From a virus, in the IMG/VR virus record IMGVR_UViG_3300044621_001870, positions 1-20,341 of that record: a stretch of DNA of 20,341 nt. The stretch is one strand, 5' to 3'. This document shows, piece after piece, positions 15,343 through 20,341 of this stretch; positions within the stretch are counted from its first letter, which is position 1; every line of letters begins with the position of its first letter. The position numbers and the translations under genes are program-made. Under the pieces are notes generated by a model. It ran no database searches. It was not told the origin of the DNA and saw nothing but the letters and a program-made list of their open reading frames with translations.

Positions 15343-15698
15343 TAGTCCCTCAGGATTAACTCATAGGTGATGGCGGTATTGTCCTGCTCAATAGTCCGCA
15401 CCTCAATCACCTGCAGCGCACGACCCGCAATGATGACGCGATCAGCGGTAGTTGGTGCGTTGGCCAAATCAGCTGCGGCAACCATTAACCGCTTGTCGCC
15501 AGCTTGAATGAGGTCGTTCACCTCACGCAGGCTGACATCTTCCAGCACGCCACGCACTGTGGTATCTGCAGTGGTCTCAGCAGCAGTGCCAGTTGTTGGG
15601 TTGTAGCTGCCCATCGTGACGCGGCGGATGGTTGCCTCACCGCCAAACCGCGCCATTAGCTTGCTGGCAACCTTGCGTAGCGGGTTAGCTAAAGACAT
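15342..15698 (-). CDS. Head closure / head-tail joining protein (118 aa)
   Basis: The pattern fits phage head-closure (stopper) proteins: a short N-terminal helix (NPLRKVASKLMARFGGEATI), RRVTMGSYNPTTGTAAETTA, RGVLEDVSLREV, then LIQAGDKRLMVAAADL and a final strand ending ITYELILRD. The YxPxTG, GDK and Y-x-L-x-x-R features are seen in many siphophage proteins between the gp6-like adaptor and the gp10-like protein. It would plug the connector and receive the tail. The ATG overlaps the previous TGA by one base (TGATG). In most phages it sits directly next to the adaptor gene; here three small genes intervene. Confidence 0.8.
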   Translation of the reverse strand: MSLANPLRKVASKLMARFGGEATIRRVTMGSYNPTTGTAAETTADTTVRGVLEDVSLREVNDLIQAGDKRLMVAAADLANAPTTADRVIIAGRALQVIEVRTIEQDNTAITYELILRD

Positions 15699-16231
15699 CA
15701 GGCCACCTGCACTGCAGTCAGGATAATGCCAGGGATAGATGGATGCGCCGGCCCCGATGGCGACGATGGCAATGATTGGATGCTAGCGGCTACATTTGTG
15801 GTAGACCAAATTAACTCTAGATAGTCGTTAGCGGCAAGTTTTAAGACGTAATTGACGCAACCAATAACGTGACCATCAACGCTGCCATGCCTAGAAATAA
15901 TACTGAATTTGCTATCTGACGCAGGTATGTCCCCGCTGGTGCCGCTGTCATTCTTGCGTAGCCAGATGTTGATGTCGTGAATCGATGTGCTGGTATTTAC
16001 AAATTGGACCGAATAAATGATGCTGTAAACACCACTGCGGGAAAACGTAACGCGCGAACCGTTGGCAATGCTGATGCCTTGGCTGTCTGGATCTGTTGAG
16101 CCAATGGCAACTGAGTATGCCGTATTGGCTGCTGCGGCAATTTGCTGTGTTGTGTCATAAAACGACCCCCACAGCAATTGATTGCGGACGGTATCAAGCT
16201 GACTGGTAAACGGATTTAACTTAAATGCCAC
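15698..16231 (-). CDS. Small virion-type protein with jelly-roll-like C-terminal domain (177 aa)
   Basis: The N-terminal AFKLNPFTSQLDTV resembles the NPFTGxLDxV stretch found at the start of several phage accessory structural proteins and may be an attachment peptide. Residues about 22-175 alternate in short strands: GSFYDTTQQIAAAANTAYSV, SRVTFSRSGVYSIIYSVQFV, DINIWLRKNDSGTSGD and YVLKLAANDYLELIWS. The GVYxIxxSxQ...IWLRKN...NDYLELxW order resembles trimeric C1q/TNF-like jelly-rolls; this is inference. The start is GTG at 16231 with GGAG 7 bases before it; a lower ATG is not suitably placed. The gene lies among connector genes, so a capsid or neck appendage is a plausible role, perhaps binding the cell surface. 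Confidence 0.75.
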   Translation of the reverse strand: MAFKLNPFTSQLDTVRNQLLWGSFYDTTQQIAAAANTAYSVAIGSTDPDSQGISIANGSRVTFSRSGVYSIIYSVQFVNTSTSIHDINIWLRKNDSGTSGDIPASDSKFSIISRHGSVDGHVIGCVNYVLKLAANDYLELIWSTTNVAASIQSLPSSPSGPAHPSIPGIILTAVQVA

Positions 16232-16234
16232 AAG

Positions 16235-16444
16235 TCAACTCCGCACAACGGTCAGCATGTTGTTGTTGGTGTCGTAGGTCATTGTTAAAACAGCAACGAC
16301 TTTGCCGCTAGTGCCGCCGCGCTTGTACGTTGCAGTCAGCAAATTGTTGCTGGCATCGTAAGTGTTAACAATGCAGTCATGCGTTGGGATGTCAAGCCCT
16401 TGCCTAGGGAATGCATCGCCGCCGCCAGGAAGAACGTATGCCAT
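16235..16444 (-). CDS. Small protein with duplicated beta motif (69 aa), function unknown
   Basis: I chose the ATG at 16444, which overlaps the previous TGA by one base (TGATG); a GTG one codon earlier is possible but less natural. The product begins MAYVLPGGGDAFPRQG and carries an internal near-repeat: NTYDASNNLLTATYKRGG and MTYDTNNNMLTVVRS, each YD-x-x-NN-x-LT followed by a strand. GGTSGKVVAVLTM lies between. It looks like a small beta protein, possibly a capsid or neck decoration. I do not recognise the family. The next gene starts 3 bases after the stop. It belongs to a group of three small genes set between the adaptor and the head-closure genes. Confidence 0.65.
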   Translation of the reverse strand: MAYVLPGGGDAFPRQGLDIPTHDCIVNTYDASNNLLTATYKRGGTSGKVVAVLTMTYDTNNNMLTVVRS

Positions 16445-16674
16445 CACACTTTGTAAGCAACGACTTTGCCGGAGGCAAGAGTAACACTGGTAAACACACC
16501 AGAGACCGAATCGCCCGCCTTGAGCGGCACTGATGCAAACGTATTGCCAGTTTGGTTCTCGATCACAGCGCTGGCGATTACTGCATCAGCCACAGCGTAG
16601 ATCTGCCAGAAGCGGCCGGTATGTGCAGCAGTATCGTCGATGTACTCAAAGCCGATGCTGTAAGACCGATCCAT
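16444..16674 (-). CDS. Small conserved-type phage structural protein (76 aa), function unknown
   Basis: The product starts MDRSYSIGFEYIDDTAAHTG and continues RFWQIYAVADAVIASAVIEN; it ends VPLKAGDSVSGVFTSVTLAS, GKVVAYKV. The TGxxxxIxxxxDxVxxS ... PxGxxxxGxFTSxxLxSGxVxAYK pattern recurs in small proteins of many phage head and connector clusters, but I know no assigned function. It is probably a small beta-barrel-like virion protein. A GGAG lies 6 bases before the ATG, inside the last codons of the adaptor gene, and only 2 bases separate the two genes. Its stop overlaps the next start (TGATG). Confidence 0.72.
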   Translation of the reverse strand: MDRSYSIGFEYIDDTAAHTGRFWQIYAVADAVIASAVIENQTGNTFASVPLKAGDSVSGVFTSVTLASGKVVAYKV

Positions 16675-16676
16675 GG

Positions 16677-17240
16677 TCAGCTCCGTTTGATCGCAACGTT
16701 ACCTGGTCCACTGATTCTAAGCCCTGTCAAATAGCGCTCCATGATCGGCGGTACCTTGTCTACGCCGACAGCGCCATAGCCAAGGTTAGGCGTCACATCC
16801 AGACTGCCGATTTTGACGTTTTTGTAGTCTTCCAGCCCGCTAAGGCCAAGGCCGTCTGGGTTGTTGTTAAGGTAAACGGCCAGCACCACCTGCGCGCGCT
16901 TAATTTGATCTGGGATTTCGTTGTCGGCGAAGTAGTCGGTGGTAATGCGAAACGGAAATCCAACCGCGTAGGTATTGATATAGGTATCGGGCTTGCGAAC
17001 ACCAGTTCGCGGCCATTGCATTGACTGGGTATCAGTAGAGCGAGCACCAAGAAAGCGTTCACGATCTAATCTTTGCGCAGCGGAATACAGCGCACGGTTT
17101 TTGTTATCCGTGGTTGCGGCAGCCCATGCCGTTGCATCAGCATCTAGCACCATGCCATCAATGATGGACTGCGCATCAGCCAATGTCAGGTATGAGTTTG
17201 CGTCTGCCGCGTTTGGTGTTGCGATGATCGTGATTGCCAT
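16677..17240 (-). CDS. Head-tail adaptor, DnaT-like ssDNA-binding family (187 aa)
   Basis: The N-terminal ATPNAADANSYLTLADAQSI (7-26) followed by AAQRLDRERFLGARSTDTQS (54-73), MQWPRTGV, and later IPDQIKRAQVVLAVYLNN, is the pattern of the phage family named putative DnaT-like ssDNA-binding protein: NxYxxLxEA, LDRxxWxGxxxxxxQxLxWPR and IPxxIxxAxxELAxxx. Despite the name these proteins take the place of HK97 gp6-type adaptors that bind under the portal. A GGAG lies 7 bases before the ATG. The gene is the first after the terminator that follows the decoration-like gene, and it starts the connector block. Confidence 0.85.
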   Translation of the reverse strand: MAITIIATPNAADANSYLTLADAQSIIDGMVLDADATAWAAATTDNKNRALYSAAQRLDRERFLGARSTDTQSMQWPRTGVRKPDTYINTYAVGFPFRITTDYFADNEIPDQIKRAQVVLAVYLNNNPDGLGLSGLEDYKNVKIGSLDVTPNLGYGAVGVDKVPPIMERYLTGLRISGPGNVAIKRS

Positions 17241-17283
17241 CGTCAGGCTCCGTTACATCTAGTGTAGGCATTGGCTCTGCAAT

Positions 17284-17316
17284 AGAAAATGAGGCCACCT
17301 CCAAAGAGGCAGCCTC
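17284..17316 (-). terminator. Intrinsic terminator after the capsid / decoration genes
   Basis: In the minus-strand direction, GAGGCTGCCTC - TTTG - GAGGTGGCCTC pairs as an 11-bp stem with two G-U pairs and a four-base loop, followed by ATTTTCTATT. It lies about 35 bases past the decoration-like gene stop and about 44 bases before the adaptor start. It would lower transcription into the connector genes, which are needed in few copies per virion. There is no T-run on the other strand. Confidence 0.82.
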
Positions 17317-17351
17317 ACGATCACGCAGTCGCCGGAAAGCGAACAATCCCA

Positions 17352-17753
17352 TTAGACGCGCTTGAGCAGCACGGTCAGGATCACGCCAGCCAAGGCGGTG
17401 GTGGTGCCTGTCACGTCAAGTGCCAACCGGTTGCCGGCATCCAGCACTAGGTTGCCATTGGTGGCGGTCAGGGCAGGAGCCTGCTCGGTCAGGGCAGTGC
17501 CCTTGAGGTCGAGTTTGGTATCGCCGAGGAGGTCATCACCGGCGGTAGCAGCTTCAGTGCCTTGGCAGCGACGGATGGTACCGGTAACGGCGCTACCATC
17601 GGTGCCAGCAACTGTGTGGATCTCACGCACTGCCACCACTTCGCACTTCACCGGAGCGGTGAAGAACTGCACGTCAGCCACCGAGGAGGCAATGACGTGA
17701 GTAGCAATGATGTACTGCTCAGTGCTGACTTCAAACTGGGAAGGTTGAGCCAT
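17352..17753 (-). CDS. Probable capsid decoration-like structural protein (133 aa)
   Basis: The gene lies immediately after the major capsid gene, the usual place for a head decoration protein. It starts MAQPSQFEVSTEQYIIATHV and contains PVKCEVVAVREIHTVAGTDG, TIRRCQGTEAATAGDDLLGD and a C-terminal strand pair, LVLDAGNRLALDVTGTTTAL. The composition is small and beta-rich, with many T, A and V. I do not recognise a named family, and a role at the capsid surface is inferred from position. GAGG lies 9 bases before the ATG and overlaps the capsid gene stop (TGAGG), so expression is probably tied to the capsid protein. A strong hairpin terminator follows. Confidence 0.72.
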   Translation of the reverse strand: MAQPSQFEVSTEQYIIATHVIASSVADVQFFTAPVKCEVVAVREIHTVAGTDGSAVTGTIRRCQGTEAATAGDDLLGDTKLDLKGTALTEQAPALTATNGNLVLDAGNRLALDVTGTTTALAGVILTVLLKRV

Positions 17754-17764
17754 GGTTGGTTACC

Positions 17765-18787
17765 TCAGAAGTTAGAAGTGACGGTGCCACGGACGATACC
17801 AAGGTTCTTGGTTTCGTACACCTTAGTCCAGTTGCCAACGGTGGCAAGCTGAGCTTGGGTTGGGTTGGGGGTCGTGACGGCCCACTTAGCGCCCACAGGG
17901 TGGTAGCAGTAGTGCAGGTCGATGGACATGGCATCGCTCTTGGCGAGGATGTCACGGTCAGTTTCGGTCTGCATCGCCATTTGCTCACCGCTGGCGATAG
18001 CGCCTTGGGTGAAGAAATAGACGGGGTAGTTGGTGCTGGTAGGCGCCAGGTCGTCAGAGACGATCACGCGCAGACCCATGTAGGTAGGCACGGAGTTGTC
18101 GCCACCGTAGGCACCAGCGATGCTGCCTGCAAACACAGGAGCAATGCCGGTGGTAGCCACAGTGCCGCCACCGCGTGCTTCGGTGTTGGTCACGTAGTCA
18201 ATGGCCTTACGCTCTACGAGGTCGTAGTAGACCGCAGAGTGCATGGCAACAGCAGTCAGCTTGTCGCCTTGATCACCCAGCAGCGCACGAGCCTTAGCCA
18301 CCTGACGGGGACCAAGTGCGGTCATGCCGCTCAGGTCAAACGACAGCGGAGCAAAAGCAGCGCCGGAGTTGGAGGTAAGACCGCCAAACACGCCTTCCAG
18401 CACCTTGATCAGGTCTTTCTGGCGCTGGTTGGCCACATAGGAAGCAACCTTGGCGCCGATGGCAGCCATGGGGTCAGCGCCAGCAGCGAGGGCCGCAAGG
18501 TCACGGGCCTCAAAGGCGCGGCCACGGTGCAGGATCACGCCCACTTGCTTGTCAGCGGTGATCTTGCCAGGCGTCAGCGAGGTGCTGTCAGTCAGCACTT
18601 CAAAATCGCCAGACAGGTTGGCCTTCCAGAAGGGGACGTTGATGTAGTCACCACCCTCGGTAGCGTTCAGCTCAGCCATGGGCTGCACCACACCGGATGC
18701 CAGGAAGGCATCACGCAGGGTGGTTTGCTCAATGACGTAAGGCGTGAAAATCTCGGGGATGATGACATCAGAGCGAAGAGTCGCCAT
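17765..18787 (-). CDS. Major capsid protein, HK97 fold, gp13-like family (340 aa)
   Basis: The N-terminus SDVIIPEIFTPYVIEQTTLR (6-25), DAFLASGVV, then GGDYINVPFWKANLSGDFEV and LTPGKITADKQVGVILHRGR, AFEARDLAALAAGADPMAAI matches the capsid group with the IPExFxxYVxExT ... INxPFW ... LTPGKItA ... RGxAWxxxDLAxxxxGxDPMxAI pattern. LIKVLEGVFG is the spine helix end. It forms the icosahedral shell. It has no long N-terminal delta domain, consistent with a separate scaffold gene directly upstream. GAGG lies 7 bases before the ATG. The 71-base gap to the scaffold gene holds a duplicated GGCTGCGC, with no clear promoter. Confidence 0.93.
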   Translation of the reverse strand: MATLRSDVIIPEIFTPYVIEQTTLRDAFLASGVVQPMAELNATEGGDYINVPFWKANLSGDFEVLTDSTSLTPGKITADKQVGVILHRGRAFEARDLAALAAGADPMAAIGAKVASYVANQRQKDLIKVLEGVFGGLTSNSGAAFAPLSFDLSGMTALGPRQVAKARALLGDQGDKLTAVAMHSAVYYDLVERKAIDYVTNTEARGGGTVATTGIAPVFAGSIAGAYGGDNSVPTYMGLRVIVSDDLAPTSTNYPVYFFTQGAIASGEQMAMQTETDRDILAKSDAMSIDLHYCYHPVGAKWAVTTPNPTQAQLATVGNWTKVYETKNLGIVRGTVTSNF

Positions 18788-18859
18788 GATGAAACCTCAG
18801 GGGAATGGTTGATTGCGGGCGCAGCCCTTGGATGCCCAGCGCAGCCGGTTGCAAATATA

Positions 18860-19531
18860 TTAACGTCCTGCTGCAGCTTTCAATCGGTTGTACATATCAC
18901 GGTCGGTACGGAACAGACGTGATTGCTCGGTCAGATTGAATGCTTCAGGCAGGAACGGGTTTTTGATGCCCAAGGTGGCGTCACCATTGCTGCGGCCAGA
19001 TGGTGCGCCGCTGCCTTGGGGCTTGGGTTGCTTTTGCATCCAAGCCGGCAGCGTCTTGGCCCATTCGCTGACGGGCGTGCGCTGGTAGCCATCAACGACG
19101 ACAACTGTGCCATCAGGATCGCGCTCAATCTGATCGCTACTCAGCTTGGTTTTAAGCACCATGTCTGGATCATGCACGATATCCGCCAATGCGGTCACGG
19201 CTGGTGTGACCAGCTCCAGCTCACGCACACGGGACTCAAGCTCTGCGATGCGCTGGTCCTTTTGCGCCGTCGCCTCACGGTACTGCTGCTCCAAAGCTTG
19301 CCTTGCCTCGGAGTATTTTCCTTGTTGCTCAAGTTCGGCTTGTTCGGCTTTGCGCTTGAAATCAAGCAGCTCGTCGATGTTGACGCCATCGGGTAGCTTC
19401 GGTGATTTCTTTGCTGACCGCAACTCGGCAATCAACTCTTGATTCTTGCGTTCCAGTGCTTCAACGCTACGTTGCAGCGCTTCAGTGTCACCAGTTGCCG
19501 CAGGCTCCTGGATCTGGTTTTCGTCGGACAT
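18860..19531 (-). CDS. Head scaffolding protein (223 aa)
   Basis: Long charged helices fill residues about 17-45 and 53-107 (ALQRSVEALERKNQELIAEL; KRKAEQAELEQQGKYSEARQ), typical of phage scaffolds that form coiled-coil dimers inside the procapsid. A small middle domain (109-165: HDPDMVLKTKLSSDQI, GTVVVVDGYQRTPVSEWAKT) and a Pro/Gly-rich linker follow. The end, NPFLPEAFNLTEQSRLFRTD then RDMYNRLKAAAGR, is the helical capsid-binding tail seen in this group (NPFxxxxxNLTEQxxLxxxxPxxAxxLxAAA). The gene is placed directly before the major capsid gene. No protease gene is visible, so the scaffold may exit whole or be cut by an unseen enzyme. Confidence 0.9.
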   Translation of the reverse strand: MSDENQIQEPAATGDTEALQRSVEALERKNQELIAELRSAKKSPKLPDGVNIDELLDFKRKAEQAELEQQGKYSEARQALEQQYREATAQKDQRIAELESRVRELELVTPAVTALADIVHDPDMVLKTKLSSDQIERDPDGTVVVVDGYQRTPVSEWAKTLPAWMQKQPKPQGSGAPSGRSNGDATLGIKNPFLPEAFNLTEQSRLFRTDRDMYNRLKAAAGR

Positions 19532-19534
19532 GCG

Positions 19535-19549
19535 TATCCCGCAGGGATA
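19535..19549 (-). promoter_or_regulatory. Hairpin covering the scaffold ribosome-binding region
   Basis: TATCCC - TGC - GGGATA is a perfect 6-bp stem with a three-base loop, ending 3 bases before the scaffold ATG at 19531. The only Shine-Dalgarno-like bases (GGGAT) are inside the stem. If it forms, it would limit independent initiation and make scaffold translation depend on ribosomes arriving from the upstream gene. A chance hairpin cannot be excluded. Confidence 0.35.
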
Positions 19550-19559
19550 GAGTGCGCTC

Positions 19560-19730
19560 CTACTTTACGCCTTTGCGCTTGCGTTTCTTGGCAGTCTTAG
19601 CTGCAGCCTTAAATGCAGCAGCAGATGGCCTGCCCTCTTCACCCTTGCGTGCCATGCGTTCGTTGCTGCCACGCTCAATGCGCTCGCGCTTGGCATTGAT
19701 GTTGGCGTAAAGCCCAGGTTTCTTGGCCAT
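19560..19730 (-). CDS. Small basic protein, [11 protein letters not shown] family (56 aa)
   Basis: I read this short gene by hand: [56 protein letters not shown], stop TAG. Proteins of the form [48 protein letters not shown] occur in the head region of many phages, which makes this a confident gene call, but I know no proven function. The C-terminus is a dense lysine/arginine tail that could bind DNA or a partner in the procapsid. The ATG overlaps the stop of the 44-aa gene by one base (TGATG), and the scaffold gene begins 28 bases later. Confidence 0.88.
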   Translation of the reverse strand: MAKKPGLYANINAKRERIERGSNERMARKGEEGRPSAAAFKAAAKTAKKRKRKGVK

Positions 19731-19864
19731 CACTTACGCTTCCTTGCTTTTCCGGCTTTTGACAGCGCGATTGCCACGGCTTGCTTTTGCGGTTTGCCCT
19801 TTTTCATCTCGGTCTTGATGTTGGCTGATACTGCAGCCTGTGACTTGCCCTTCTTTAACGGCAT
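19730..19864 (-). CDS. Small lysine-rich protein (44 aa) nested out of frame in the preceding gene
   Basis: The +1 frame of the 100-aa gene's 3' end encodes [44 protein letters not shown]. This has two related units, [13 protein letters not shown] and [14 protein letters not shown], and resembles small phage proteins of the type [39 protein letters not shown] that lie near head genes. Its TGA overlaps the start of the 56-aa gene (TGATG), the same coupling used across the cluster, which supports it as a true gene. A weak GAGTGG lies before the ATG. It is small and strongly basic. Function unknown; DNA or scaffold contact would be a guess. Confidence 0.85.
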   Translation of the reverse strand: MPLKKGKSQAAVSANIKTEMKKGKPQKQAVAIALSKAGKARKRK

Positions 19865-20036
19865 TGCGCCACTCAGTTACTGATGCAAGCTTAGCCATGT
19901 CGGGCAATGCCCAGTACTGGCTGCCGTCATCACGTTGGCATAGCACTGCAGCAATCCATTTGCCGTCAACGCAGGCTTCAACAGGATCACTGACGATCAG
20001 GCCATTTTGGAAATGCCTAAGGATTGGCAGGTCCAT
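19734..20036 (-). CDS. Protein of unknown function (100 aa), 3' third dual-coded
   Basis: The product begins [20 protein letters not shown], followed by [20 protein letters not shown] and [20 protein letters not shown], which look like a small beta/alpha domain. The last 43 or so residues (from about NAVKEGQ on) overlap the 44-aa gene in another frame and are low-complexity, basic and unstructured in look ([20 protein letters not shown]), so only the first 57 or so residues may matter. The ATG at 20036 overlaps the 3' end of the MuF-like gene by 20 bases and has no clear Shine-Dalgarno sequence. I do not recognise a family. The reading frame could also be longer than the true gene's functional part. 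Confidence 0.6.
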   Translation of the reverse strand: MDLPILRHFQNGLIVSDPVEACVDGKWIAAVLCQRDDGSQYWALPDMAKLASVTEWRNAVKEGQVTGCSISQHQDRDEKGQTAKASRGNRAVKSRKSKEA

Positions 20037-20341
20037 ATCGTTTGCGTAGCTGCTCTAAGGTTACCTCTGAGCCATCGTCGCGGACTAGCTTTGCAATCGC
20101 ATCGCGTGGGCCGTATTTATTGGCAAGCCGGTTGAAGTACGGCACCTTTTCTGGTCCTAATGCCTCAGCCTGCACGCTGCGTGGTTGCTTGGCTAGCCAT
20201 TCGCCATAGCTTTGATTGATTGGCACTTGGCCATCCTTGCTAGCGCGTGTTGCGGTAGTGGACGGTGGCAAGATGTCGGAATCAATGATGGGCACTGTAG
20301 TTGAGCGGCAATTGAAATGCTGCGGTGGCATTGGCCCTTTG
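20017..20341 (-). CDS. Head morphogenesis protein, MuF / SPP1 gp7-like, C-terminal part only
   Basis: The frame is open through the right edge (KGP before the internal Met), so this is the 3' end of a larger gene. PPQHFNCRSTTVPI is the end of the MuF/SPP1 gp7 domain (HxxCRCxxxPx pattern). It is followed by a C-terminal segment, SYGEWLAKQPRSVQAEALGP, and AIAKLVRDDGSEVTLEQLRK, found after that domain in many minor head proteins (xYxxWLxxQPxxxQxxxLG ... FVxDxGxxLTLxEL). It is a portal-associated minor capsid protein needed in head assembly or DNA ejection. The portal and terminase genes would be expected to the right of the window. Confidence 0.88.
   Translation of the reverse strand, partial: KGPMPPQHFNCRSTTVPIIDSDILPPSTTATRASKDGQVPINQSYGEWLAKQPRSVQAEALGPEKVPYFNRLANKYGPRDAIAKLVRDDGSEVTLEQLRKRYGPANP

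Noticed and set aside
16444-16447. GTG at 16447 as the start of the small YD-repeat gene
   Set aside because: The ATG at 16444 gives the TGATG overlap used elsewhere in the cluster; the GTG would add only one residue.
18788-18859. Possible promoter (TAATATAT) and duplicated GGCTGCGC upstream of the capsid gene
   Set aside because: The -10-like bases have no matching -35 at the right distance, and the 8-bp direct repeat alone is too short to support an operator.
17756-18922. Plus-strand open frame of 388 codons over the major capsid gene
   Set aside because: It lies exactly opposite the capsid gene, has a His/Gly/Val-rich sequence with no domain pattern and no Shine-Dalgarno sequence, and is an antisense shadow of a GC-rich gene.

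Overview
The window is one head-and-tail morphogenesis cluster of a tailed dsDNA phage or prophage. Every gene I can support lies on the minus strand, so the functional order runs from the right edge to the left edge. There is a tape-measure protein, a paired tail-assembly chaperone, an NlpC/P60-like tail protein and a gpJ-like hub, and no sheath or baseplate-wedge gene. This fits a long, non-contractile (siphovirus-type) tail. The two fibre proteins resemble fibres familiar from phages of picocyanobacteria (for example the MADQRI start and the GPVHVG segment), so a cyanobacterial host is a reasonable but unproven guess. No lysis, replication, integration or terminase gene is in view, so lifestyle cannot be judged.

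Right to left. Head: the 3' end of a MuF/SPP1 gp7-like head morphogenesis protein (cut by the window edge), a 100-aa protein of unknown function with a 44-aa lysine-rich gene nested out of frame in its 3' end, a 56-aa basic protein, a scaffold, an HK97-fold major capsid protein and a small decoration-like protein followed by a terminator. Connector: a DnaT-like head-tail adaptor, three small virion-type proteins of unknown role (one with a jelly-roll-like pattern), a head-closure protein, an HK97 gp10-like protein and a DUF4128-like tail terminator. Tail: the major tail tube protein followed by a second terminator, the tail assembly chaperone with a frameshifted extension, the tape measure, two distal tail proteins, an NlpC/P60-like protein and the central hub. 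Beyond the hub come a second tail-tube-like protein, a third more distant one, a 984-aa fibre with a nested repeat, a 56-aa protein and a second fibre that runs off the left edge.

Most neighbouring genes overlap by 1 or 4 bases (TGATG, TAATG, ATGA, GTGA) or are separated by only a few bases, so the cluster is probably transcribed as one unit with coupled translation. The two hairpin terminators follow the products needed in most copies (capsid plus decoration, and tail tube) and may step down downstream expression.

The most interesting points are: (1) a +1 (or -2) recoding site in the tail chaperone, laid out like the prfB site; (2) three tail-tube-like proteins in one phage, two of them after the hub gene; (3) a dual-coded 44-aa gene; (4) a 10-residue repeat arranged in a 122-residue super-repeat in the fibre; (5) an NlpC/P60-like protein that keeps the cysteine but seems to lack the usual histidine. 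I saw no RNA genes, CRISPR array, insertion sequence or attachment site, and no gene-free stretch over 300 bases.
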